A stretch of DNA of 64,000 bases from Ornithinimicrobium cavernae (lineage in GTDB: Bacteria > Actinomycetota > Actinomycetes > Actinomycetales > Dermatophilaceae), in the NCBI RefSeq assembly GCF_003121625.1, contig NZ_QDDJ01000009.1, positions 62,001 through 126,000 of the forward strand. Reading direction: 5' to 3'. Each line of letters starts with the position of its first letter. Position 1 is the stretch's first letter. This document shows positions 1 to 9,523 of the stretch, piece by piece. Below the pieces are notes generated by a model. The model saw only the letters and a program-made list of their open reading frames with translations. It ran no database searches and was not told where the DNA came from. A program made the translations under genes and the position numbers.

Positions 1-793
1 ACCAGGGCACGCGGCCGGTGAGGGTGATGTCGCGGCCCAGACCCGCCTGTTCCACCTGGGCCACGAGCCGGGGACGGGACGGGCCGTCCCCCACGATGAG
101 CAGCGCTGCGTCGGGAACCCGGGCCTGCACCCGCGGCCACGCCGCGATGAGGGCGTCCTGCCCCTTACGGCGAACGAGCCGGGACACACTGACCACGACG
201 GGACGGCTGCTCAGGCCGAGCTGTGCGCGCAGCCGCGTGCCGTCCACCTGGGGGTGGTAGCGCTCGACGTCGACGCCTGGCGGAAGGTGCTGCATACGGC
301 CCGCCGACTCCGGCGAGAGCACCGTGGCCAGACGGCTGCGCGAGTACTCCCCCAGATAGGTCACCGTGTCCACGCGCTCCCCGATCCGGCGCACGACGGA
401 CCGGGTCCCCGGGAGCCGGGACCACCACTCCTCCGCGCTGTGCGTGGTCGCCACGGCACGGCGCACCCCTGCCGCGCGCAGTGCCGGCGTCATCTGGGCG
501 AGGGGGGCGGCCGAGCCGAACCAGACCCGGTCGCACCCGAACTCGCGCGCCGTGCGGGCGCAGCGCCGCACCACCCCGGCGGTGGGCAGCAGCACCCGCG
601 CCTCGTCCCGCACCACGGTGTAGGGCAGGCCGGCATCGAAGGCGGCGGCCCCGCGCTGGCGGGCCGTGTGGACCACCACGGAGCCGGGCCCACGAGCCGT
701 CGCGATCCGGTCCGCCATGGACTGGACGAACGCCTCGATCCCGCCGACGCGGGGACCGAAGTCATTGGTCACGATCAGGGTGGCACCGGACAC
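1..793 (-). CDS. pimB: PimB-like GT4 mannosyltransferase (3' end outside window)
   Basis: Retaining GT-B glycosyltransferase of family 4, most like the GDP-mannose-dependent phosphatidylinositol monomannoside mannosyltransferase that makes Ac1PIM2 at the inner membrane face. About 264 codons are visible. The N-terminus reads LIVTNDFGPRVGGIEAF, the acceptor-side signature of PimB proteins, followed by VWFGSAAPLAQM and LPPGVDVERYHP. The start of the donor domain, SRLVRRKGQDALI, and VGDGPSRP follow before the gene runs off the window. I place the start at GTG 793, preceded by a GGAAGGGGG ribosome site about 6 bases away; no ATG gives a better alignment. It diverges from the YbhN-type gene over 215 bases. 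Assignment as PimB rather than another GT4 rests on remembered family similarity to mycobacterial Rv2188c. Confidence 0.8.
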   Translation of the reverse strand, partial: MSGATLIVTNDFGPRVGGIEAFVQSMADRIATARGPGSVVVHTARQRGAAAFDAGLPYTVVRDEARVLLPTAGVVRRCARTAREFGCDRVWFGSAAPLAQMTPALRAAGVRRAVATTHSAEEWWSRLPGTRSVVRRIGERVDTVTYLGEYSRSRLATVLSPESAGRMQHLPPGVDVERYHPQVDGTRLRAQLGLSSRPVVVSVSRLVRRKGQDALIAAWPRVQARVPDAALLIVGDGPSRPRLVAQVEQAGLGRDITLTGRVPW

Positions 794-1008
794 GAGGGCC
801 CCCTTCCGGACGAGATGTTGGCGGTGTCGCACCCTACCCTTGCGCCCAGGCACCGCGTCCGCAGGTATCGTGCTCTGGGTTGTCTACACAGGTCCGGGCG
901 GGCCGGGGGAGGTATCTACGACGTGCGAGAGCACCCAGCACGAGGCCGTAGCCTGTCGGACGTGCGCACCCCTGTGTCCCGACCGAGCCGACGTCCGGTG
1001 GTCACCGC

Positions 1009-2187
1009 GTGACGATCCACGCGACCGAGGACTACGAGCCCACCCGGAAGTTCGGATGGCGCGAGGTCCTGCAGTCGGTGGTCGGCCTGACCATCGCCAC
1101 CCTGCTCCTGATCTTCGTGCTCCCGCGGGTGGCCGACTCCTCCTGGCCGGACATCCTGCGCCAGATGGCCCTGGTCGGCGGGTGGGTCGCGGTCCTGATG
1201 GTCGTGCTGAAGCTCATCGGGTTGTACTCCTACACCTTCACCCTCACCGGGTCGCTCCCCGGCCTCAGTCACCGCCGAGCTCTGCTCGTCAACGCCTCGG
1301 GGTCGATGATCAGCAACATCATGCCCATGGGTGGCGCGGTCGCCGTGGCGATCACCTATGTGATGTGCCGGTCGTGGGGGTTCATGCGCCGCAACATCTC
1401 CACGTCACTGGTGGTCACCGGGGTCTGGAACATCATGGCGCGCCTGGCACTGCCGGTGATCGCCATCCTGGTCGTCATCATCGGCCCGATGGACACCCCG
1501 GCACCGGTCATCCTCGGCTCGGTCATCGCCGTGGTCGCGCTGCTGATGGTGCTCGCGTTCTTCCTCGCGGTGATCTACAGCGACAAGGCCTCGCACCTGG
1601 TCGGGCACAGCCTGGGGTGGGTCGCCAAGCCCTTCTCCAAGCGGCTGCGCGCGGGGGCCAACCTCGACTCGCTCATCCAGGACCAGCGCGGCCGCTGGGG
1701 CAACGTCGCGAGCAGCAACGGCTGGAAGATGAGCCTTGGCCTGGCCGGCATGCTCGGCATCTTCTTCGTCCTGTACCTCGTCGCGTGCCACACCGTCGGC
1801 GTCGAGCTGCCGATCGCGCACATCTTCGCGGCCTACGCCATCCGCCAGCTGCTCACCGTGGTGGCCATCACCCCGGGCGGCCTCGGCATCACCGAGGCCG
1901 GCACTGCGGCGGTCCTCATCGCCTTCGGTGCCGACCCGACGGCCGCCGCGGCGGCAGCCCTGCTGTATGCCGTGGTGACCCACCTCCTGGACGTGCCCCT
2001 GGGCGCCCTGGCCATGTTGATCTGGTGGCTCAGCCCCAACCGGCCCACGACCTACCAGCTCGACAGCCAGGGTGAGCTCGCCCCGACACCCCGGGGCGCC
2101 GCGCTGCCCGGTGGCGAGCGGGCGGAAGCGGTGGGCGACCCCGCCCCGAGCACCGCCCCGGACGAAGCGCGCAACGGGCAGGACTAA
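1009..2187 (+). CDS. YbhN/UPF0104-type integral membrane protein (LPG synthase TM-like)
   Basis: A 392-residue membrane protein of the lysylphosphatidylglycerol synthase transmembrane (UPF0104/YbhN) family, often described as flippase-like. Seven or more hydrophobic helices are visible, beginning with VVGLTIATLLLIFVLP near residue 25. The family hallmark ITPGGLGITEAG lies near residue 290, just before the last helices. The N-terminus and the last 50 residues, rich in Pro and Ala, are cytoplasmic-looking tails. The soluble lysyl-transferase domain of MprF is absent, so lysyl-PG synthesis is not implied. It starts at a GTG and diverges from the pimB-like gene. A role in lipid or glycolipid translocation near PIM synthesis is only inference. 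Confidence 0.8.
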   Translation: MTIHATEDYEPTRKFGWREVLQSVVGLTIATLLLIFVLPRVADSSWPDILRQMALVGGWVAVLMVVLKLIGLYSYTFTLTGSLPGLSHRRALLVNASGSMISNIMPMGGAVAVAITYVMCRSWGFMRRNISTSLVVTGVWNIMARLALPVIAILVVIIGPMDTPAPVILGSVIAVVALLMVLAFFLAVIYSDKASHLVGHSLGWVAKPFSKRLRAGANLDSLIQDQRGRWGNVASSNGWKMSLGLAGMLGIFFVLYLVACHTVGVELPIAHIFAAYAIRQLLTVVAITPGGLGITEAGTAAVLIAFGADPTAAAAAALLYAVVTHLLDVPLGALAMLIWWLSPNRPTTYQLDSQGELAPTPRGAALPGGERAEAVGDPAPSTAPDEARNGQD

Positions 2188-2936
2188 CCTGCTAGCAGCC
2201 GACTGACCTGACGGGCGTGTGCCTGCTCGGCGACAGAGTCGTCGATCTCACCGGGCTCCCAGCCTCCGGTCGCCCGGGTGGCGGCGACCCGCAGCAGGTG
2301 GTCGGCCAGGGCCGGGTTGGCCGGCAGGACCGGCCCGTGGAGGTAGGAGCCGATCACCTCGTGCACCCGGGCCCCCTCGGTGCGGTCCGCACCGTTGTTG
2401 CCCTGCCCGTGCCGCACCGTGCCGAAGGGCTCCTGCCCGGCCGCCAGGACCGTCGAGCCGGAGTGGTTCTCGTAGCCGACGACCTCCCCGGCAAGGGTGT
2501 CCAGCACCACCGGGCCGATCATTCGCGTCGCGTTGCCGGTGGTGGTCACGTCGAGGATGCCCAGGCCCGGCAGGCGCGTGCCGTCCACGGTGAGGAAGGC
2601 CTGACCGAAGAGCTGGTACATGCCGCAGATCATCAGCATCGGCATCCCGTCGGCGGCGTACGCCCGCAGCCGGTCGGCGTGGGTGAACAGGTCCTCCTGG
2701 ACCCGGACCTGGCCGGAGTCCTGGCCACCGCCGCCGAGGAGCAGGTGGGCGTGCTCAGGCCACGGGGCACCGGGGTGGTGCTGGTGGACGACGGGGGTGT
2801 AGCCGTGCCAGCGCAGGCGGCTCGCCAGCGCGCGCGTGTTGCCCAGGTCGCCGTAGATGCTCATCTCGCGGGGGTAGAGGTGGACGATGTGCACGGTGCC
2901 CTTGCTAGGCCCACCGCCTCCGGTGCCTGCAGTCAC
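2184..2936 (-). CDS. gatD: Lipid II isoglutaminyl synthase, glutaminase subunit GatD
   Basis: Glutamine amidotransferase subunit of the MurT-GatD complex, which amidates the alpha-carboxyl of D-Glu in the lipid II stem peptide to D-isoglutamine on the cytoplasmic side of the membrane. The 250 residues form a class I (CobB/CobQ-like) GATase. The nucleophile is Cys104 in LMICGMYQLFG and the partner His is His200 in SYLHGPVLPANP. The N-terminus HIVHLYPREMSIYGDLGN is typical of GatD. The start overlaps the murT stop by 4 bases, so the two are translationally coupled in the order murT-gatD. Both catalytic residues are present and the length is normal for the family. Confidence 0.95.
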   Translation of the reverse strand: MTAGTGGGGPSKGTVHIVHLYPREMSIYGDLGNTRALASRLRWHGYTPVVHQHHPGAPWPEHAHLLLGGGGQDSGQVRVQEDLFTHADRLRAYAADGMPMLMICGMYQLFGQAFLTVDGTRLPGLGILDVTTTGNATRMIGPVVLDTLAGEVVGYENHSGSTVLAAGQEPFGTVRHGQGNNGADRTEGARVHEVIGSYLHGPVLPANPALADHLLRVAATRATGGWEPGEIDDSVAEQAHARQVSRLLAG

Positions 2937-4234
2937 TGGGCGTCCTCCCCGAAGCGTGCGAGCCCGTAGCGGGCGGCCAGCCGACGACGCAGGTGCATCA
3001 TCGCCGTGTAGGTGCAGAAGATCCGTTTCGGACCGTCCGCGTGCTCGTGCAGGAACTGCTCCAACGCCGCGTCGAGGTCGGTCTCGGTGCGCTCGACCGG
3101 CACCTCGTCATACTGCAGCCGCAGGGCCATGTCCCACCCGCGCACCCCGCTGGTCAGGGCGACCCCCTGCTCGCGGAGGCTCTCGAACGAGACGTCATAG
3201 AGCCAGGAGACGTCCCGGCCATCGGCGTAGTTGTCGTTGATGGCGATCATCGTGGCCACCGGCTCGGAGCCGTAGGTGCCCAGTGCCACGGTGAACCCGG
3301 CCGGGTTCTTGACCAGCACGAGCTCGAGCGGCTGCCCGTCCACATCGATCACCTCACCGCGCCCGAACGGCGGGGTCACCGAGGCGAGGGTCGTCGCGGC
3401 GACACCGGGTTCGAAGCGCTCACCCAGCACCGCCCGGGCGGTGGCGGTGGCGGCGGTGGCGTTGATCATCGCCGCCAGGCCGCGCTGCCGCAGCGTGACC
3501 GGACCGACGTCGGCCCCGGACCCCGTGACCGTGAAGGAGCGCTCGTCGTGGACCAGGAGCAGGGAGGCGTCGGCGGTGACCGGCAGGGCGGCCGCCCCGT
3601 CGACCTCACGGACGTCGGCCTCCTGCAGCTCGGGCAGCCGGTCGGCACAGGCGGGGTCGACCCCGAACCATCCGACCGAGACGTCCGGACCGACGCTGCG
3701 GTGGATGCGCGAGATGAACGAGTCGTCGACGTTGAGCACCACGCCCGTGGTGGTCTGCTCCGCCAGGCGGGTCAGGAGCTGGGCCGTCTGGTCGATCTCG
3801 GCGAACCGGTCGAGCTGGTCGCGGGCGACGTTGAGCAGCAGGGCGTGCGTGGGGGCGACCGCCGCGGCGAAGTGCAGGGCATGGGCCTCGTCGAGCTCCA
3901 GGACCGCCCAGTCCGCGTCGAGCCGGCCGCTGAGCGGGACCTCGGAGAGCATCGCCGAGATGACCCCACGGGTGAAGTTGCTGCCCGTCGGGTTGGTGAA
4001 GACCCGCTGCCCGTGGGCCCGCAGCAGCGCCACCAGCATCTTGGTCGTCGTGGTCTTGCCGTTCGTGCCGCTGACCACCACCACACCACCCGGCAGGTCC
4101 GCCAGGGTGTGCGCCAGGATGCCCGGGTCGATCCGTTCGGTCACCAGCCCGGGCAGTGCCGAGCCCCCACCGCGCAGCCGGGTGGCGTGCCGGGCCAGCT
4201 TGCCGGCGGCGATGGCGAGGGTGGAGCGGATCAC
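2933..4234 (-). CDS. murT: Lipid II isoglutaminyl synthase, Mur ligase subunit MurT
   Basis: Mur-ligase-like ATPase subunit of the lipid II amidation complex; it activates the D-Glu carboxylate and accepts ammonia from GatD. The 433 residues show the ATP-binding loop SGTNGKTTTT at 55-64, the central Mur domain, and the C-terminal DUF1727 region with VLVKNPAGF and YDVSFESL. Many MurT proteins carry a Cys4 zinc ribbon inserted in the central domain. Here only two cysteines occur in the whole protein (in DPACADR and IFCTYTAMM), so that ribbon cannot form. The gene ends in a 4-base overlap with gatD and is preceded by about 130 noncoding bases after the DoxX gene. Confidence 0.95.
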   Translation of the reverse strand: MIRSTLAIAAGKLARHATRLRGGGSALPGLVTERIDPGILAHTLADLPGGVVVVSGTNGKTTTTKMLVALLRAHGQRVFTNPTGSNFTRGVISAMLSEVPLSGRLDADWAVLELDEAHALHFAAAVAPTHALLLNVARDQLDRFAEIDQTAQLLTRLAEQTTTGVVLNVDDSFISRIHRSVGPDVSVGWFGVDPACADRLPELQEADVREVDGAAALPVTADASLLLVHDERSFTVTGSGADVGPVTLRQRGLAAMINATAATATARAVLGERFEPGVAATTLASVTPPFGRGEVIDVDGQPLELVLVKNPAGFTVALGTYGSEPVATMIAINDNYADGRDVSWLYDVSFESLREQGVALTSGVRGWDMALRLQYDEVPVERTETDLDAALEQFLHEHADGPKRIFCTYTAMMHLRRRLAARYGLARFGEDAQ

Positions 4235-4364
4235 GCGCGCAACTCTAATCGCGCTCCCGGCACGGCACCGCCCGCCACACCCAGCACCACCGCGGGGAGA
4301 CGTCCAGGCAGAGAGCTGCCCGCCACACCCCGACGGGGGTATGACGGGCAGTTCCGTCCGCGGG

Positions 4365-4961
4365 TCAGCGCAGCCAGCCGTTGCCGACCTTGCCTCCCCA
4401 CCAGCGGCCCAGACCCCAGGTGTCGCCGGCGAGGGTGTAGGCAGCCACCAGCAGGACCGCCGCCTCGATCCAGTGCGCGTCGGTCACCGGGTTCGTGAAA
4501 CCCGCGCCCGCCTGGCCGATCGGCAGGGCGGCGAGGTACATGAGTGCCATGAGGAGGGTGCCGCCCCAGGCGGCGATCTTCAGGCCGGCCCCGGTCAGCA
4601 TGGCCAGGCCGATGCCGAACAGCCCGACCATGAACAGGACGTCGGCGACCGGCCCGAAGCTCTCGGCCACCCAGACGAAGACCTCTTTGAACGGGCCCGA
4701 GGTCGCGTGGACCAGGTAGCCCTGTGCGGGAGCTCCACCGTTGACGACGGCCGCCTCCGCGGCGGTGCCGTAGCCCAGGCCGAACAGCTTGTCGACGAAG
4801 GGCCACATGAAGGTCCAGCCGATGAGGATCCGCAGGAACGCCAGCAGCCTGCGCGCGACGCCCGAACGGACGATGTCGGCCTGGTGGACGACGCCGTCGG
4901 CGCGCGCCGCGCGCCCTACAGCAGCGTCGTCCTGGGCGGGGAGGTGGACTGTGACGCTCAT
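4365..4961 (-). CDS. DoxX-family membrane protein
   Basis: A 198-residue DoxX-like integral membrane protein. After a soluble N-terminus of about 35 residues, four hydrophobic segments follow, starting with LLAFLRILIGWTFMWPFVDKLFGLG, with a conserved-looking FGPVADVLFMVGLFGIGLAMLTG. The family includes the small subunit of thiosulfate:quinone oxidoreductase and many uncharacterised proteins linked to redox or thiol stress; no catalytic residues can be assigned. The ribosome site GAAAGGGA precedes ATG 4961. Its promoter region holds a perfect 12-base palindrome at 5016-5027 shared with a divergent truncated MarR-like gene, suggesting it belonged to that regulator's target. Confidence 0.8.
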   Translation of the reverse strand: MSVTVHLPAQDDAAVGRAARADGVVHQADIVRSGVARRLLAFLRILIGWTFMWPFVDKLFGLGYGTAAEAAVVNGGAPAQGYLVHATSGPFKEVFVWVAESFGPVADVLFMVGLFGIGLAMLTGAGLKIAAWGGTLLMALMYLAALPIGQAGAGFTNPVTDAHWIEAAVLLVAAYTLAGDTWGLGRWWGGKVGNGWLR

Positions 4962-5015
4962 GACGATCCCTTTCGGTCTGTGCGGTGGAGGTCGTTCTCG
5001 ACTTCCACTATTGAG

Positions 5016-5027
5016 TGTAGTACTACA
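5016..5027. promoter_or_regulatory. Perfect 12-bp palindrome, probable operator for DoxX gene
   Basis: TGTAGTACTACA is its own reverse complement. It sits about 55 bases upstream of the DoxX start and 120 bases upstream of the divergent MarR-like fragment, in an AT-richer patch. The position and symmetry fit a dimeric winged-helix repressor (MarR or HxlR type). The binding protein is inferred, not shown. Confidence 0.55.
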
Positions 5028-5148
5028 GATCGTCGCAAGTGCGCCAGAAGTGGCCGTGAGCGGTGTCTGCTACCTCACACGTGTCGCCGCCTGAGCTCGT
5101 AGCGCCTGGAGTGCGTGTCGAGTCACCCCTTCGTGAGGGAGGTCCGAC

Positions 5149-6852
<1,704 letters not shown>

Positions 6853-6928
6853 CGGGACAGGTTAGCCGGGTCGGGCCCTGCGGACCGACTCGGTCGGGGC
6901 CGGTATGCCGAGGGGCCGGGTCGTGCGG

Positions 6929-7264
6929 TCAGGCCGGCACCCCGGTGGCCGCCGACTCCCTGGCCTCGATCTGCGCCCTGGCGGTCCGGGTGACCCGGTG
7001 CTCGACCCAGAAGGAGAGGAAGGGCACGCAGCCGGCCAGCATGACCAGGACCATGGGGCCGATCTCCCAGCGGAGGGCGAAGCCGAGCAGGGCCACGGCG
7101 ACCAGGTAGACCATGTACAGGAAGCCGTGCGGCATCGCCCACCAGTCGAGTGCGTGGTTCTGGAACCCGTAGCGGAGCACCATGTGCACGGTGAGGACGA
7201 GGAGCGCGACACCGACGACGAACGCCATCACCTGGAAGAACGTCAGCTTGGCGCGGTCAGACAT
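6929..7264 (-). CDS. DUF3817 small membrane protein
   Basis: A 111-residue membrane protein with three hydrophobic segments: FFQVMAFVVGVALLVLTVHMV, FLYMVYLVAVALLGFAL and MVLVMLAGCVPFLSFWVEH. The motif ALDWWAMPHGFLYMVYL followed by a PFLSFWVEHRV ending is typical of DUF3817 (YdzA-like) proteins, whose function is unknown. The start overlaps the upstream SURF1 gene by 8 bases and guaA follows after 76 bases, so the three are probably one transcript. The basic C-terminal tail of about 20 residues is probably cytoplasmic. Confidence 0.85.
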   Translation of the reverse strand: MSDRAKLTFFQVMAFVVGVALLVLTVHMVLRYGFQNHALDWWAMPHGFLYMVYLVAVALLGFALRWEIGPMVLVMLAGCVPFLSFWVEHRVTRTARAQIEARESAATGVPA

Positions 7265-8048
7265 GGTGGGGCTCGATCCTCTCGTCGGCGGGTGCGGTGG
7301 TGCTGCTCACTGTAGGCGGACTCCCTGAGCGCTCCCGCGCGGCGTCGTGCAGCAGCTTGAGGTACATGAACACCGCGAACGCGGCGAAGACCCACCACTG
7401 CAGCGCGTAGCCCAGGTTGCGCCAGTCGACCTCGCCCGCGGTGAGCTGCGGCGGCGGCACGGGCGCCACCGTGTCGGCGGTCAGCCGTGGCTCCTCGGCC
7501 GTGCTGAACAGGAACCCGTTGTAGAGGTCCTCCGGCCACTCGTTGGCCAGCACCGACAGGTCGATGGTCCCGCGCTGCCCCTCGGGCAGGACGGCCTCCC
7601 CGAAGTAGGGCGACTCCCCCGGCGCCAGCTCGCCGCGGACCGTGACGGGCTCGGCCGGCGGGACCCCGGCCTCCCCCGGGTCGTCGACGAAGCCGCGCAG
7701 GACCGGGATGACGGCCTGCCCCTCGTCGACCAGCAGCGGGGTCACGACCCAGTACCCCGGCCGTCCCTCGAGCACCCGGTCGGGCACCAGGAACTGGCGT
7801 GCCCCGTCATACTGCCCGCGGGTGACGACCGGGTGACCGGCACCGTCCGCCGGGAAGGGGGCGTGCGGGGCCAGGACCTCGGTGAGCGGCTTCTCCACGA
7901 GCGCGTCGCGCTGCTCCTGGAGCTTCTCGACGGCGTCGTGCTGCGCGACCGACAGCTGCCACAGACCGAGCCACACGAAGGAGAGGCAGACCGCGGCGAC
8001 GACTCCGAGGAGCGTCAGCCAGCGGGGGGTGAACAGGGTGCGCAGCAC
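7257..8048 (-). CDS. SURF1-family cytochrome oxidase assembly protein
   Basis: SURF1/Shy1 proteins assist assembly of haem-copper oxidases (haem a insertion). The 263 residues have the standard two-helix topology: an N-terminal helix WLTLLGVVAAVCLSFVWLGL followed by WQL, a periplasmic domain with RPGYWVVTPLLVDEGQAVIPVLRGFV near residues 95-120, and a C-terminal helix NLGYALQWWVFAAFAVFMYL. The start is GTG 8048, and the GGGAGG ribosome-site sequence abuts it directly, an unusually short spacing; the VLRTLFTPRW start nevertheless matches actinobacterial SURF1 N-termini. It overlaps the DUF3817 gene by 8 bases. Confidence 0.9.
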   Translation of the reverse strand: MLRTLFTPRWLTLLGVVAAVCLSFVWLGLWQLSVAQHDAVEKLQEQRDALVEKPLTEVLAPHAPFPADGAGHPVVTRGQYDGARQFLVPDRVLEGRPGYWVVTPLLVDEGQAVIPVLRGFVDDPGEAGVPPAEPVTVRGELAPGESPYFGEAVLPEGQRGTIDLSVLANEWPEDLYNGFLFSTAEEPRLTADTVAPVPPPQLTAGEVDWRNLGYALQWWVFAAFAVFMYLKLLHDAARERSGSPPTVSSTTAPADERIEPHHV

Positions 8049-8090
8049 CCTCCCAGGGTAGGCGACCTTCCTGGCAGGGCCGGCCGGTGC

Positions 8091-9410
8091 TCAGGCGTCG
8101 GGGTCGGTCTCGAGCGTGTCGTCGAAGACGTAGATGGAGCCGCCGTAGCAGGCCACCCAGACCGTGTGCGTGATCGGCTCGTAGGTGATACCGATCGGGT
8201 TGGCGTCGGTCGGCTCCTTCTGCAGGACCTCCATGTCGTCGGTGCTGATCTTGGCGACGGAGGGCTCGTAGTAGTTCACGACGTACAGGGCGGTCCCGTC
8301 CGAGGACAGGATCATCGAGCGCGGCTCCCGGCCCGAGACGACCTGGTCCACGATCTCCTCGGTCTCGGTGTCGATCTTGTAGATGGTGTCGGCCCCGCTG
8401 ACCGCCATGTAGAGGTACTTCCCGTCCGCGGAGAGGTTGAGGTGGCGCGGCTTGCGGCCGGTCTCCATCATCACCTCGGACTCGCCGGTCACCAGGTCCA
8501 CCTTGAAGAGCTTGTCGGCATACATCGCGGCCACGTAGGCGGTGCGGTTGTCCGGCAGTACCTCGATCCCCCGGGGGGCCGCCGCGATCGGGATGGTCTT
8601 CTCCTCCCGCGCAGTCTCGACATCGACCACGGAGAGGGTAGAGTCGCACCAGTTCGAGACCAGGACCTTGGTCTGGTCGGGCGTGATGTCGACGTACTTG
8701 GGCACGGCACCGACCTTGATCGCCTGGTCCCACTCCATGGCCTCGGCGTCGAAGCGGTAGAGCAGCGAGGGACCGACCCCGTCGGCCGGCGTGCAGTCGT
8801 CGAAACCGTCCTTGCCGAAGCCCTCGCCGTACATCGTGTACTGCGAGACGTAGGCGTACCTGCCGTCGGCGGTCCACGCGGCCTCCACCGGCGACCCCGA
8901 CGCGCTCCCCGGGTGCCCCTCGATCCCGAACTCCTCCGGGACGATCTCGTCGGACAGGGTGGCGACGAGCTCGCGGGACTCCGCGTCGTAGACCGTGGAG
9001 GTGTGCCGGTACATCATGTTGTTGGCGATGACCAGGCCCGCGCCGGAGGCCACGACGGACTTGGGCGTGATCTCCCCCGTCAGGTAGTCGACCCGCTCCA
9101 TGAACGACTCGTCGGAGGGGATGGGCGGCGGACCGGCCACGGGGGCGTCGCCGGTCGGCGAGCCGGTGCTCTCGGATCCATCGGCACCCCCGCCGACCGC
9201 ACTGTCGAAGCCGTCCTTCGCGGTGCCCTCCGTGGGTTGCGGGGACGTGTCCGCGGGGGCCGGGGCGGCGGCCTCCGGCCCGGTGTCCTGCGGGCCGTCG
9301 TCTCCGCCCGCGGTGAGGCAGGCGGTCAGCGAACCGGCCAGGACCAGCGCTGCCACCCCGCCGACGAGGGCACGGCGCCGCCGGTAGGTGGGTTCACGGC
9401 GAACTCGCAT
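8091..9410 (-). CDS. YVTN/YncE-type beta-propeller lipoprotein
   Basis: A 439-residue exported lipoprotein. The signal peptide has an RRRR n-region, hydrophobic ALVGGVAALVLAGSL and lipobox SLTAC near residue 29. A low-complexity Ala/Pro/Thr/Gly linker of about 80 residues follows. The rest forms beta-propeller repeats of the YncE type: PKYVDITPDQTKVLVSNW, APRGIEVLPDNRTAYVAAM, KPRHLNLSADGKYLYMAVSG, EPRSMILSSDGTALYVVNYY and NPIGITYEPITHTVWVACYG are successive blades. Start ATG 9410 is set by GAGGAG 6 bases upstream and by the signal peptide; the same frame stays open much further upstream but only as antisense to guaB3. Ligand and role are unknown. Confidence 0.88.
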   Translation of the reverse strand: MRVRREPTYRRRRALVGGVAALVLAGSLTACLTAGGDDGPQDTGPEAAAPAPADTSPQPTEGTAKDGFDSAVGGGADGSESTGSPTGDAPVAGPPPIPSDESFMERVDYLTGEITPKSVVASGAGLVIANNMMYRHTSTVYDAESRELVATLSDEIVPEEFGIEGHPGSASGSPVEAAWTADGRYAYVSQYTMYGEGFGKDGFDDCTPADGVGPSLLYRFDAEAMEWDQAIKVGAVPKYVDITPDQTKVLVSNWCDSTLSVVDVETAREEKTIPIAAAPRGIEVLPDNRTAYVAAMYADKLFKVDLVTGESEVMMETGRKPRHLNLSADGKYLYMAVSGADTIYKIDTETEEIVDQVVSGREPRSMILSSDGTALYVVNYYEPSVAKISTDDMEVLQKEPTDANPIGITYEPITHTVWVACYGGSIYVFDDTLETDPDA

Positions 9411-9523
9411 GGTCTGCTCCTCGGGCGCGGGGCGGCCGGTGGCTGCACCGTGCCGGCCCCTGGTCACGAACAGCACCAAGGGTAAGGGCAGGAACGGCCC
9501 GCGCCCTGCAGGCGCTCCCCGCC

